64,000 nt of DNA from Vitellaria paradoxa (Eukaryota; Streptophyta; Magnoliopsida; Ericales; Sapotaceae), in assembly GCA_019916065.1 (NCBI GenBank), contig CM034240.1, positions 37,189,389-37,253,388 of the forward strand, in the 5' to 3' direction. The notes beneath the pieces were generated by a model that had not been told where the DNA came from, made no database searches, and saw nothing but the letters and a program-made list of their open reading frames with translations. This document shows, piece by piece, positions 23,754 through 33,696 of this stretch (positions are counted from its first letter, which is position 1; each line of letters begins with the position of its first letter). A program made the translations under genes and the position numbers.

Positions 23754-24605
23754 GCACTAAAGGGAGGGTTTCGCCCAATGCAGGCTGAAAGAGGAGTACA
23801 TTACACAATCGATTCAGCCAGAATATCTATTTCCTAACCCATGCACAGCCTAAAGTTGTATTTGTAAAAGACATATTCACTTTGAAGTCGTCATTAGCAA
23901 TGTATTGAAATAATTAAAAAACAATTTTATCCATTAGAGGTCTAATAAAACAATTTTTTGGCCTATTGAAGTCGCCATTGATAGAGACTACTTTAAAGTA
24001 GTTATTTTGCAAAACGACTTCTGCCTGAATACTTTTTCTTAAAAAGCGTATTCAACCCATTATTTAACCTAAACCCCTTGGTAGATTTTTGGATAGGGCT
24101 GAAAATCAATAGATGATTAAAAAAAAAAAAACACTAATCTGAATTTAAGTTTGAACGTATCACTTCATTATTTATCTGAGAGTTTGAATTTTTAATGTAT
24201 AACCTGATTAAAAAAAAAAAAAACTAATCAATTAAATCTATTATATAGCAATAGAGAATTTGAGATTGAATGTATCAATTTGAAATAGCATTTTTTAATT
24301 GAATAACGTAATTGTCTGAAACAGTTTTTTTTTTTTAATTGAAAAACGCTAACAGCACCTTTTCAAGCTTATCTCTTGTTTTTGCTTGGCTCTTTTTGTT
24401 TTTGCATCACTTGCTATCTAAAACAAACTCTTAAACTTTATATCATCTGGAATTATATAGTAACAAATTAAAAATCATAAGAAAATAAATATTTGAAATT
24501 TATAGCAACACAAACAAACAATGAAAATAAGAAAAAAATATTAAAAATTTGTTGAAACACAAATTCTTGCTTGTTCATTCCTGATTTTCCTTTTCCTTCT
24601 TTTGG

Positions 24606-24752
24606 GGGGTGTTTGGTTGGCCAAAACCCACCAACTTCTACTAACTTTTTGTGTTTTCTTTCAATCAAATTTTACCACATATCATTTTTATATCAAATGT
24701 TTGTATTTCTACTATACTTTTTGGCTAAACTTTTGTCAACCACACACTCCCT
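24606..24752. mobile_element. Short AT-rich MITE, family M, inside the hairpin loop
   Basis: The left end is GGGGTGTTTGGTTGGCC, the core AATCAAATTTTACCACATAT, and the right end CAACCACACACTCCC. It is the best preserved member of this family here. Confidence 0.6.
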
Positions 24753-24859
24753 TAATTAGTTAAGTTTAATTTTTTATATTTATTTTCTTATTTTAACTTT
24801 TTTCTTTTAAGTTTGGATTTTCATGATGTAAATTCTACACATGTTGGACTTGAGTGTCG

Positions 24860-24930
24860 AACCACCCAAGCATGCTTAACTGAGAATTTTTGAAAGGATC
24901 CGATACATTAGTGCTGGTATGATCTCACCT
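24860..24930 (-). pseudogene. 5S rRNA gene, 5' part, decayed
   Basis: On the minus strand, starting at 24930, the sequence reads AGGTGAGATCATACCAGCAC, continues through ATCGGATCC, and reaches CAGTTAAGCATGCTTGGG near 24863. This follows the plant 5S rRNA 5' half, which includes much of the internal polymerase III promoter. Several changes fall at CpG sites, as in an old methylated pseudogene. A TATATA lies about 28 bases upstream (about 24954-24959), the normal position of the plant 5S upstream element. The 3' part is missing. Confidence 0.85.
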
Positions 24931-25155
24931 ATAAGTTTTTGTTCATTTTTTCTTATATAAGTGTTCTGCCAATGTATTGTAGCAAGTTGGTATTCTTCCT
25001 TTCAGTACCCGTAACTTTTCAACCTATCGAATTACGGTGGCCACAATATGTCAATGGAAAGCTCTTGACAATTCCTACATGGTGCTGTCGTGGTAAATAA
25101 AATGTGTAATAGCAAAAAAATAACAATAATACAAAAAAAACCATTGCCTAAAAAA
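24931..25155 (-). other. 5S rDNA intergenic spacer remnant
   Basis: This 225 bp stretch runs from the T-run terminator of one partial 5S gene to the start of the next. It includes the TATATA box about 28 bases before the second gene. The length and layout fit a plant 5S spacer. No retrotransposon primer site was seen in it, which argues against a Cassandra-type TRIM. Confidence 0.7.
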
Positions 25156-25195
25156 GGGAATGCAACACGAGGCCTTTCTAAGGGGTCACCCATTT
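25156..25195 (-). pseudogene. 5S rRNA gene, 3' end, decayed
   Basis: On the minus strand it reads ATGGGTGACCCC, then CCTCGTGTTGCATTCCC, followed at once by a T6 run (25150-25155), the polymerase III terminator. It corresponds to the last 40 or so bases of plant 5S rRNA. With the 5' part at 24860-24930 downstream on the same strand, the pair is separated by a 225 bp spacer, as in neighbouring units of a 5S rDNA array. Confidence 0.85.
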
Positions 25196-26046
25196 CACAC
25201 TTATATTGAAACACCAATTTTAAAAATTTATTTTCTTATTTTTGTTGTTTGTTTGTGTTGCTATAAATTTTAAATATTTATTTTCTTGTAGTTTTTTATT
25301 TGTTAGTATATCATTCAAATCATATGGAGTTAAAAGAGTTTGTCTTAGATAGGGAGTGTTCAAAAAAAAAAAGAAAAAAAGTCTAGCAAAAACAAGAGAT
25401 AAGCTCACAAAGTTGTTGTCAACGTTTTTCGATTAAAAGATATGGCTATTTCAATGATATAGTTTTTTTTTTAATTATTATTACGATTTTTAGCCCTATG
25501 ATTGATTGTCATCCATATACATATACATGTATATCCTATTTCATACATATACATGTATGTCCTATATCATGTCAACAGTGGGTGCTTTATGCAGAATCGC
25601 ATCAATTAAAAAAAAAATTCTGCTAGGGGGTTAGGTTTATATAATAGGTTGAATACGCTTTTCAAGAAAATATATCTAGATAGAAGTTGTTTTTCAAAAT
25701 AACGACTTTAAACTGGTCTTTATCAATGACAACTTCAATAGGCCAAAAAAATTTGCTTTTCGTTAGACCTCTAATGGATAAAATTATTATTATTATTATA
25801 ACTATTATTTTTTTATTCTATGAATATGTTATTGTTAATGATGACTTCAAAGTGAATACGTTATTTGTAAAGATGATTTTAGGTAGTGCATGAGTTAGGG
25901 AATAGATATTCTAGCTGAATGGGTTGCATAATATACTCCTCTTTCCGCCTGTGCACTAAATGTGTGGTGTTCATCTTAATTAGTAAATGGAGTCAAAAGG
26001 ATAACCCGCATCAGTAGACATGACGACAATGGTGTTGTGTACCTAT

Positions 26047-26387
26047 TGATGTAGCACCGCGGAGGCAAGAACACAATAATAAAATAAAAAGTAACAATGC
26101 GAAAGTAAAATAGAAATTATTTCAATATCATTCAAAAACTGCCCATCCCTTACAATCTCTAACCCTTCATATAGGCTAGGGTTAAAGACCACATGAAGTA
26201 ATATCCAAAAATAAATCAATCAAATCTCGAATTTTATGGAAAGCAAATAAATCACATCCTAAAATATTTTATGGAAATAAATAAATCAAATCCCTAAAAT
26301 ACTGCTCTTCAAACTTAACCCATCCAATTCAAATTTCGTCCGCGCCTAAAACATTTGAATTGGAAACGGTTATCAAAGTCCCCATCA
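26047..26387 (-). repeat. Gypsy 3' LTR
   Basis: A 341 bp repeat on the downstream side of the minus-strand element, with termini TGATG...CATCA. In coding sense the polyprotein reading frame runs some 22 codons into this LTR before its stop. The pair at 32051-32390 is about 97 percent identical by eye. Confidence 0.93.
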
Positions 26388-26397
26388 TTCCCTCTGG
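26388..26397 (-). other. Candidate polypurine tract
   Basis: On the minus strand AGAGGGAA sits directly against the 3' LTR, where plus-strand priming should occur. It is short and flanked by CAGCCC, so it is a modest match. Confidence 0.55.
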
Positions 26398-26399
26398 GC

Positions 26400-27760
26400 T
26401 GAAAAGAATTCTGCTCCGCAGAGTGCTGGTGAAGATAATGTGCCAAGAGCTCAGGATCAATGCGGTGGAACTTCTCCTCAGTAATTCAAGTAGCATTGGA
26501 GTCTGGTCTGTGCTTCCACCAGACAAGAAAACGCTGAAGGCGCCCCTGAGGAGAAATGATAATCTCAAAATCAAGCACATCAGTGATCTGCTCTACCTCC
26601 AGCTGTTGAAGAGTGGGCATGGCTGGGACTGGTGAAGGAATAGAAGTGCCACCAGAAGGACCTGCAGAAGTACCAGTAGGAAAAACTGGAGGCTCGAATG
26701 TGCCTCGGTAAGGTAACAAGTCCTCTACATTGAAAACTGGACTAATATTCATATCAGTAGGTAAATCAATTAAATAAGCATTAGGGCCCAATTTGCTACG
26801 GATACGAAAAGGTCCAATGGCACGTGCATGCAATTTCTTGAAAGGATGTTTAGGGTAACGCTCTGGGCGAACACGAACCATAACATGGTCCCCTTCATTA
26901 AATGCAACATTACGACGATGTACATCAGCAGCTAGTTTATAATCTAAATTACTAGTAGCAATTTTTCGTCTAACATCAGCATAAATATCATTAATGTGTT
27001 GGACAAAGGATTCAGCTGATTAGGATGGCTGGCTATCAGAAGGTAAAGGAATAAGGTCAATAGGTTGGCGAGGGGTAATACCGTGAACACACTCAAAAGG
27101 ACTCTTACCAGTGGAACGATTGGTAGAGCTATTATAGGCAAATTTAGCCGTAGGGAGTAACAAATCCCAAGTTCTCTAGCGTTCCACAACTAGACACCTC
27201 AGCAGGTCTCCTAAACTTCGATAAACTACCTTAGTCTGACCATCGGTCTGGGATGAAATGCAGAGGAAAATTTCAAATGGGTATCAAACAGTCTCCACAG
27301 AGTCTTCCAAAAGTAACTCACAAACTTAACATCCCTGTTTGACACTATGGAAGTGGGTAGGCCATGCAGTTTGACAACCTCTCTAAAAAACTTAGCCACG
27401 TGAGAAGCATCAGCTGTTTTGGTGCAAGGTATGAAGTGGGCCATCTTAGAAAATCTGTCGACTACTACCATAATAGAATCATGACCCTAGCAGTCTTAGG
27501 TAATCCAAGAACAAAATCTATACTGACATCCTGCCATGGTGCATGTGGAATAGGTAAGGGTGTGTATAACCCAGAGTTTTGCTTTTTAGCCTTTGTGACT
27601 TGACACGTACGACACTGAGAAACAATTCTAGCCACATCTTTCTTTAAGGATTGCCAATAAAATCGATCTTCGACTAAAGCGATAATCTTATCCTTGCCAA
27701 AATGGCCAGCTAATCCTCCTACATGTAACTCTCAAACTAAAAAGTCACGAATAGAAGTAC
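26400..27760 (-). pseudogene. Gypsy integrase with chromodomain, pseudogene
   Basis: The HHCC zinc-binding region is intact at about 27600-27725 (HVGGLAGHFG, then CRTCQV). The catalytic core follows: [29 protein letters not shown], and IVSNRDVKF, then a frameshift near SSAFHP. The C-terminal module (HPFKKLHARAIGPFRI, NVEDLLPYRG) leads to a chromodomain-like segment (EQITDVLDFEII, RFLVWWKHRPDSNAT) at about 26485-26590. The next codon is TGA where the family has Trp. Past it, the frame stays open to the end and into the LTR. Chromodomain integrases direct insertion to modified chromatin. Confidence 0.88.
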
Positions 27761-27989
27761 GAGGAATGCACAACTTGGACCCACGAAACAAGTAACCATC
27801 TCGAATAAGAAAATCAACTAGTTCACGATGGTTACCTGCCTGGACGTCTTGAAAGATTAGGCCAAAATCGGACAAATCGGGTATTCGTCTTTGAGCCTAT
27901 CAAACCCTATGACACGAACACTCATAAACTGTAAAGTGAGAGCAACCCTACTCAATGCATCAGTAACCTTATTCTCTACACCTGCGCGG

Positions 27990-29474
27990 TGATTGAGAAC
28001 AAATGTATATTCTTGAAGAAATTCTACCCACGAAATGCTTACTACTCAATTTCTTTGTGAATGAAGGTATTTTAAGGCCTGATGATCAGAGTATAGCACA
28101 AACTCTTGTGGTAACAAGTAATATCGCCAATGCCATAAGGCTCGACAATAGCAAACAGCTCTTTATCATATGTAGAGTAACGCTTCCTAGATTCGTTAAG
28201 TTTTTCACTGAAATATGCTATTGGCCGACCCTCTTGACTCAAGACACCCCGTACCGACCCCAGAGGTATCACAAGCAACCTCAAAGACTTTGGAAAAGTT
28301 GGGATGTCTCAAAACAGGAGCCTCTACGATTCTCTTCTTGATTTCCTCAAATGCCCTAATGGCAGCTGCAGTCCATTGGAAACTCCCCTTTTTCATACAG
28401 TTTGTGATGGGAGCCATAATAGATCCAAAACCCTTAATGAATCTTCGATAGAATGTGGCGAGTCCATGAAAACTACAAACTTCTGATAGAGACTTAGGTT
28501 CAGGCCTCTCAAGGATAGCTCTAACTTTCTCGAGATCTGCTACAATTCCTTGATCAGATATAATAAACTCAAGGAAAGACACTTGAGACTGCATGAATGA
28601 ACACTTGTTGAGATTGGCATAAAGTTGCTCAGCCCGCAAAATCTCAAAGACCTGCCGAAGGTGATCTAAGTGCTTTTTCTTGGTTTTACTATAGATAAGT
28701 ATATCATCAAAGTATACCACCAAAATTTTCCTAAGAAAGGGCATAAGACCTGGGTCATGACTCTTATAAAGGTACTAGGAGCATTGGACAATCCAAATGG
28801 CATTACTAGCCATTCATACAAGCCATCAGGAGTTTTGAAGGCAGTTTTCCACTCATCGCCTGGTCTAATATGAATCTAATGGTAGCCACTACGAAGATTT
28901 ATCTTGGAAAACCAAAGAGAACCCGCTAAAAGGTCCAGCATATCCTCGAGGCGAGGAATGGGAAACCTGTATTTGACAGTGATCTTATTAATGGCGCTAC
29001 TATCGATGCACATTCGCCATGACCCATCTTTCTTTGGAGTCAGTAAAGCAGGCATAGCACAAGGACTAAAACTCTCGAGAATAGCACCTCTTTGTAAAAG
29101 TTCTCCTACTTGTCTTTGCAACTCAGCACGCTCACTAGGATTCATCCTATAGTGAGGTAAATTGGGTAATTGGGATCCAGGTATGAAATCTATAGCATGT
29201 TGAATGTCCCGCATAGGAGGAAGCCCCTCGGAAGGTCTGTAGGTGTTACGTCCTTAAACTGTTCAAGTAACTGAGCAAGTGTAGGGTCAAGAACTTTGGA
29301 ATTTGTAAATTGAACATGAAAAACATTCTCAACCACTAAAGCTAACACAAATCCACACTCTGTTCCAACTTTCTCAAATTTTTTCCGAGTCAACAATTGG
29401 ATGGTGTGGTTCTTTGGAGTAAGAGACAGTGAAACAGGCTTAGCCTGAGAACTCGACTTAAGTGGAGAGCTCAT
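27990..29474 (-). pseudogene. Gypsy reverse transcriptase / RNase H pseudogene
   Basis: From 29474 downwards on the minus strand: a linker, then [36 protein letters not shown], and INLRSGYH, where the family has a catalytic Asp in place of this Asn, followed by a stop at a position usually Gln. After the break come [15 protein letters not shown] and the polymerase centre [12 protein letters not shown] (about 28675-28730). RNase H remnants are [13 protein letters not shown] and, in another frame, [19 protein letters not shown] (about 28165-28240). Frameshifts and stops prevent function. Confidence 0.9.
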
Positions 29475-29910
29475 TGTCGTGGTTCCCTTGGCTTAACAGG
29501 GTTCAATTGGATGGTCTTACCTGGGTGTTGAAAAGTGTAAGTGTTAGAATCGTCTAGATGTATCACGTCCACATCATAGAGCCACGGACGACCAAGTAAC
29601 ACATGCGCAACATCCATAGGAAGAACATCAAACCACACTTTATCAGAGCAACTTCCCATCTGGAGAGGGACTAAACAATCTATGAGTGATAGATAGACTA
29701 GTAGCGTCTATCCAAGCTACTCGGAAGGGATGCGGGTGTGGCTATGGTTAAGTCCATGCTCGTAAGTGCACGTGTGGGTACTACGTTCATGGTACTTCCC
29801 CCATCTATGACAATCTTACAAACCTTAGGTCCACACTTAAGGAAAGTCTGGAATATGCTAGTGCGCTTCCAATCTTCCTCCTTCACAGGGGTTGATAAGA
29901 TACACCGCAT
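29471..29910 (-). pseudogene. Gypsy aspartic protease pseudogene
   Basis: The active-site region reads CKIVIDGGSTMNVV (D-G-G, the variant seen in many plant chromoviruses) near 29780-29825. The C-terminal flap region VLPMDVAHVLLGRPWLYD is at about 29570-29625. The two parts are in different frames, so no functional protease is encoded. It normally cleaves the Gag-Pol polyprotein. Confidence 0.85.
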
Positions 29911-30239
29911 GACACCAAGATGGAATTCATCCTTAGTCTCGTGTTCCTCGCACCCATCCTCAGGATCAAAACCATCTACTTATTCAACTCATCAGACTCA
30001 GGGGAACGGATCTAGATCCTGCTGAGTGCAAGTGCTCGCTATGGACATTGTGCAGCAATGGTGTCCCTCTTATGATAGGTTATGACATTGGATATTGAAG
30101 TACCAGGGCGAAACCCAGAAAAATTAGGCTCAATAGTGTGTCTACCCTGATTTCCCAAGTCAGGACTGTTACTTCACCGTGAAGTAACTGTACCAGTTTG
30201 TAAACTCCCACTCGGTTTATGAGAAGAGAATGACTTAGA

Positions 30240-31186
30240 TTATTGGGATTGAGAAGTCATTCGTTTAGGGGTGGAGAGTTTATACAATTGTTCAATGGAT
30301 AGAGCCTTGTGAAAGGCGTCCTCCAAAGAGTTAGGAGAAAACAAACTCACTTCTCTTTTGAGTTCAGGGCGTAACCCATTAATAAATCTGCCTACTGTTC
30401 GCCAAGACTCTTCTCTAATGTCACACCTCATAAAAAGACCCTCAAACTAGACATGTACTCAGTGACACTAAGAGATGCTTGCCTTAAATTCATTAATTGA
30501 TCATTCAGTTGGTCTCTATAGTAGGCAGGAAGGTACTTCTCTTGCAATTTAACTTTCATGTCAATCCAGCGATTAATGGGTGGGGCCCCAAATCGCTCTC
30601 TCAATCTGAAACACGCTGCCAATTCCGCTTGGCGGAACCAACTAACTTCATTTGGGCAACATGACTTGATGCAAGTCGGACATACGATACCATCTAAAGT
30701 AATCCACAATCTCAAGAAGCCAATCAGAAAAGACACCGAGGTCTAATTGTCCATCAAAGGATGGAGCTTCAACTTAACAGCCTTGACTATATTGTTAAAC
30801 TCATCTTGGTGTTTCTAGGGTATTGCACAGGTGGTCGAATCCCATAGTTATCCCCATGCGGCCTATGATCTGTGACACGATCAACAGAGTGAATCTATTA
30901 CCATAACCTAGAACAGAGTTTGCAATCATCCTCAATGTCTCTCCTATGAGGACCTCGAGGAAGTTGCATTTGGCCGTGACTACCTGGGTAGAATCCAACA
31001 GAACCGATGGAAACTGTAAGAAGGTCCTAACTTCTGCTTGGGACGAGTAGGGATGTCGCCCCTCTGATCATCTACCTGACGTTTGCCTAATGCTCTAACT
31101 AATCTACCAAAGTCCTCACGGAGTTGGTTCATTGAATCCTGTAGTGTGTTCACATTTTGTTTTAGGGTAGAGACTTTTTGTTCCAT
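30240..31186 (-). pseudogene. Gypsy gag pseudogene
   Basis: The ATG is at 31186 on the minus strand. An N-terminal helical segment (KVSTLKQNVNTLQDSMNQL) is followed, after frame breaks, by a capsid-like region (ERFGAPPINRW, KYLPAYYRDQLNDQL, LRQASLSVTEYMS) and by GLRPELKREV and FHKALSIEQLY, typical of plant chromovirus Gag. A degraded zinc knuckle ending IAAQCP is recognisable near 30045-30080, with its first cysteines lost. Stops and frameshifts split it into at least three pieces. Confidence 0.85.
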
Positions 31187-32036
31187 GGTAGGGTTTGGTG
31201 AATAAGTATGAGGTATAGTATGAAGGGAAGGAAATGGATACTAAGAGTTTTTTTTTTTTTTGGTAAGGGAGGGTGAGATAGAAATTTCATGCTAATGTTA
31301 ACTCAAATTGAAACAAGTAATTAAAGATTATGCCAGGCCAAAGTAAAATGCCACAAATATGCAAGTAATGAAAACGACGAGTATGATTGTGTTCAAATTT
31401 AGGATAATAGGGGTATGGGAAATTGTGGCTCTTAGTAACCTCTCAAGAAAGAAATTTAATGTAGGTTAAAAAGAACCCCAAATGCGAATTTAATATCTTT
31501 CCTAACCAAACAGAATATGTAATCACAGTTTGGAGTAAAGGACACTACCGTTGCGAAGCACAAACTGTTCTAGGGTTGCCGGAGGGTCTCCGAAAAGTCG
31601 CTAGAATTTCGTCGGAGGTCTTCAGAGCTTCGTCGAAGGTCGCTGGAGTTTCGCCGGAGCATAAGTGAAATCACTGGAGTGTGGTGGTTATTCTGGACTT
31701 CACCGAAGTTGTCGAAAAGGTCGTCAAAAAAGTCGCAGAAGGTTGTTGGAGTCACCGATGAGTTCGGCAAAGGCAGGTGGTGCCAATGGTGGGGTTCGCT
31801 GGAATTAAATATTGGTAAAACGCACAAAAAAAGTATTCGAAGGGTTTGAGGGTGCATAGAGCGACGGCGGCGGTTGCGGTAACTGCTACGATGGCTGCTG
31901 TTTGAGATTTGGCACTGAATCTGTTGCAACAACGGTGTACGACAGTTTAGGTTATTTGGGTGGGCACAATGATGAAAACTAGGGCTCTTTGGAAGAGTGG
32001 GTTTCTGTCGGATATTGAGAGCTGTAGGATCTTTCG
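31187..32036 (-). other. Gypsy untranslated leader
   Basis: This region between primer site and gag has no retroviral domain. A 163-codon open frame (32061-31570, without a clear ATG) contains an RRNSSD/RRSSED repeat. That repeat reflects GC-rich tandem-like DNA near 31600-31665 (TTCGTCGGAGG, TTCGTCGAAGG, TTCGCCGGAGC). I do not regard it as a proven gene. A T12 run follows at about 31249-31261. Confidence 0.5.
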
Positions 32037-32048
32037 GCTCTGATACCA
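32037..32048 (-). other. Primer-binding site for initiator Met-tRNA
   Basis: On the minus strand this reads TGGTATCAGAGC, complementary to the 3' end of plant initiator methionine tRNA, two bases inside the 5' LTR. It primes minus-strand DNA synthesis in many plant LTR retrotransposons. Confidence 0.92.
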
Positions 32049-32050
32049 CT

Positions 32051-32390
32051 TGATGTAGCACTGCGGAGGCAAGAACACAATAATAAAATAAAAAGTAAAC
32101 AATGCGAAAGTAAAACAGAAATTATTTCAATATCATTCAAAACTGCCCATCCCTTACAATCTCTAACCCTTTATATAGGCTAGGGTTAAAGACCACATGA
32201 AGTAATATCCAAAATAAATCAATCAAATCTCGAATTTTATGGAAAGCAAATAAATCACATCCTAAAATATTTTATGGAAATAAATAAATCAAATCCCTAA
32301 AATACTGCTCTTCAAACTTAACCCATCCAATTCAAATTTCGCCCCCGTTTAAAATATTTGAATTGGAAACGGTTATCAAAGTCCCCATCA
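32051..32390 (-). repeat. Gypsy 5' LTR
   Basis: A 340 bp repeat with TGATG...CATCA termini. As the 5' LTR of a minus-strand element it would hold the promoter and transcription start, which I did not map. It borders the primer-binding site on its inner side. Confidence 0.93.
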
Positions 32391-32438
32391 CCTATCCCCA
32401 GACATCTTTTCTCTTGTGCTATTGTAAGGTATTGTAAG

Positions 32439-33083
32439 GCACACAAAAGATTGTAGAGAAAGAAAACTTTAGGTACCTTGGATCTATGGTGCAACAACAT
32501 GGAGAGATTGATACTAATGTAAGTCACAAGATTCAATCCGGGTGGACCAAATGGAGGAGTGTTTCAGGGGTCTTGTGCAATCAAAAAGTCCCCCTCAAGG
32601 TGAAAGGAAAGTATTATAAGGTGGCAGTAAGACCAGCGTTGCTATATGGATTAAAGTGTTGGGCAGTAAAGCATAGGCATATTCAGAAAATGGCAGTTGC
32701 GGAGATGAGAATGCTAAGATGAATGTGCGGGATTACAAGGAGAGATAGGATTAGGAACGAGGAGATTAAGGACAAAGTAGGAATATCACCGATTGAAGAT
32801 AAAATGAGAGAAAATCGATTAAGATAGTTCGGCTATGTTAGAAAGCGTCCAACGGAGGGCACCTGTTAGAAGGTGTGAAAGTATGGAGCTTGCTAGGAGT
32901 AGGAGAGGAAGAGGAAGACCCAAGAGAAGTTGGAAAGAAACTATTAGACATGAACTTGCTTACTTGGATTTAACGGAGGATATAGCCCTAAACAGATTTG
33001 ATTGGCGTCATCAAATCTATATAGCCGACCCCACTTAGTGGGAAAATGCTTAGCTTGGTTTGGTTTGGTTTGGTTTGGTTTGG
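32439..33083 (+). mobile_element. 5'-truncated RTE-type LINE
   Basis: A fragment of about 645 bp encoding the C-terminal part of a plant RTE-like reverse transcriptase: FRYLGSMVQQHGEID, IQSGWTKWRSVSGVLC, VRPALLYGLKCWAVK, MAVAEMRMLR, RRGRGRPKRSWKE, IYIADPT. It ends with CCCCACTTAGTGGGAAAATG and a simple tail of TTTGG repeats (33055-33083), as plant RTE elements do. Imperfect flanking repeats TTGTAARGTAYTGTMAG (32422-32438 and 33084-33100) look like the target duplication. The reading frame is broken by TGA at 32720-32722 and TAG at 32825-32827, both where the family has Trp, and by a later frameshift. Confidence 0.88.
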
Positions 33084-33305
33084 TTGTAAAGTACTGTCAG
33101 CATTTCTCAAATTATCTTTGTTGAGTGATTCCTATTTTAATCTCCACGTGCTTTCAGGCAGGCATGCGTTCTTCTTGCTCCAAATTTCATGGAGCTATGT
33201 GGACATAATTTGATCTCATATCATCATGCCTTGAAGTTGTTTCATCGCCCTTTCCACTGCTTTGATTATTTCATTTCTAATAAATAGCATCTTCCTTGTT
33301 CCCAG

Positions 33306-33446
33306 ATCCGTGGTTCCTAGAAGTGGGTGAAACAATTGTTGATTCTCTAAATTTATACACCAAAGTTGAGGCGGATATGCAAGCATTAGAGATGTCACTA
33401 CCATGAAATTGGAAGATCATCAGCATAGTTTCTTTCTTGCTGAAAC
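33306..33446 (+). CDS. GH47 EDEM/MNS-like alpha-mannosidase, internal exon
   Basis: It follows an acceptor TTGTTCCCAG and ends before a GTGAGA donor. It encodes DPWFLEVGETIVDSLNLYTK, then (after a one-base slip) GYASIRDVTTMKLEDHQ and HSFFLAE, unmistakable for class I alpha-1,2-mannosidases. The HSFFLAE region lines one side of the active-site barrel. The exon is 141 bases. The missing G in GAGGCGGA (33368-33375) would make it 142, which is exactly what the splice phases of this and the next exon need. I therefore suspect a base lost in sequencing, though a real frameshift is possible. The family trims mannose from misfolded glycoproteins in the ER. Confidence 0.88.
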
Positions 33447-33696
33447 GTGAGAATTTTATGGCATCGTGCTACATAGAATTTTATGACATCATGCTACATA
33501 AAGGAAAAATACTTTAGCTGGACTATTGTGTTTATGATGCATTGAATTCTATATCAGTTTATGTTACCAGTTTTAGCAACAGGACTTAAAAAAAAAAAAA
33601 GGACAACTTCTGCGTTTTTTTGTGCAATTATATACCTTTATGTTTAATCCACAAGTCAAATTGGATTGCATTAATGGGCCTTATGTACTTTTGTAG
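33447..33696 (+). other. GH47 gene intron (250 bp)
   Basis: GT...AG intron (GTGAGA to TTGTAG). It contains a short local repeat (GAATTTTATGRCATCRTGCTACATA, two copies near 33451-33501) and an A-run at 33588-33600. No other feature. Confidence 0.8.

Larger units (their letters stand above)
23782..25952. mobile_element. Long inverted-repeat (foldback) element with 5S rDNA in its loop
   Basis: The left arm (about 23782-24556) pairs with the right arm (about 25213-25952). The outer ends are CAGGCTGAAAGAGGAG and, inverted, CAGGCGGAAAGAGGAG. Other paired blocks include GGTTAGGAAATAGATATTCT with GGTTAGGGAATAGATATTCT, TTCAATAGGCCAAAAAA, GACCTCTAATGGATAAAATT, and GTTTGTTTGTGTTGCTATAA. The right arm has an extra segment of about 110 bp with repeated ACATATACATGTAT. 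GCACTAAA occurs directly at 23754-23761 and 25953-25960 and may be part of a degenerate target duplication. Transcripts would form a hairpin of roughly 0.7 kb. No transposase seen. Confidence 0.75.
26047..32390 (-). mobile_element. Ty3/Gypsy chromovirus (Reina-like) LTR retrotransposon, inactive
   Basis: A 6344 bp element lies on the minus strand, with LTRs at 26047-26387 and 32051-32390 and a perfect 5 bp target duplication CCTAT (26042-26046 and 32391-32395). The order read 5' to 3' on the minus strand is LTR, Met-tRNA primer site, leader, gag, protease, reverse transcriptase, RNase H, integrase with chromodomain, purine tract, LTR. Order and chromodomain place it in the chromoviruses; the short LTRs and Met primer site suggest Reina. 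The LTRs differ by about eight substitutions and three one-base indels by eye, so it is fairly young. All ORFs are broken. It sits antisense to, and upstream of, the visible GH47 exons. Confidence 0.95.

Noticed and set aside
24860..25195. Cassandra-type TRIM retrotransposon carrying 5S sequence
   Set aside because: The two 5S parts are separated by a spacer with a normal terminator and upstream TATA element. No Met-tRNA primer site and no LTR pair were found.
26329..31186. Plus-strand ORFs inside the Gypsy element
   Set aside because: They are antisense shadows of gag-pol. All recognisable motifs are on the minus strand.
31570..32061. 163-codon ORF at the 5' end of the Gypsy element
   Set aside because: It starts in the LTR without a clear ATG, crosses the primer site, and its repeats follow from GC-rich leader DNA. 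Kept only as a remark.
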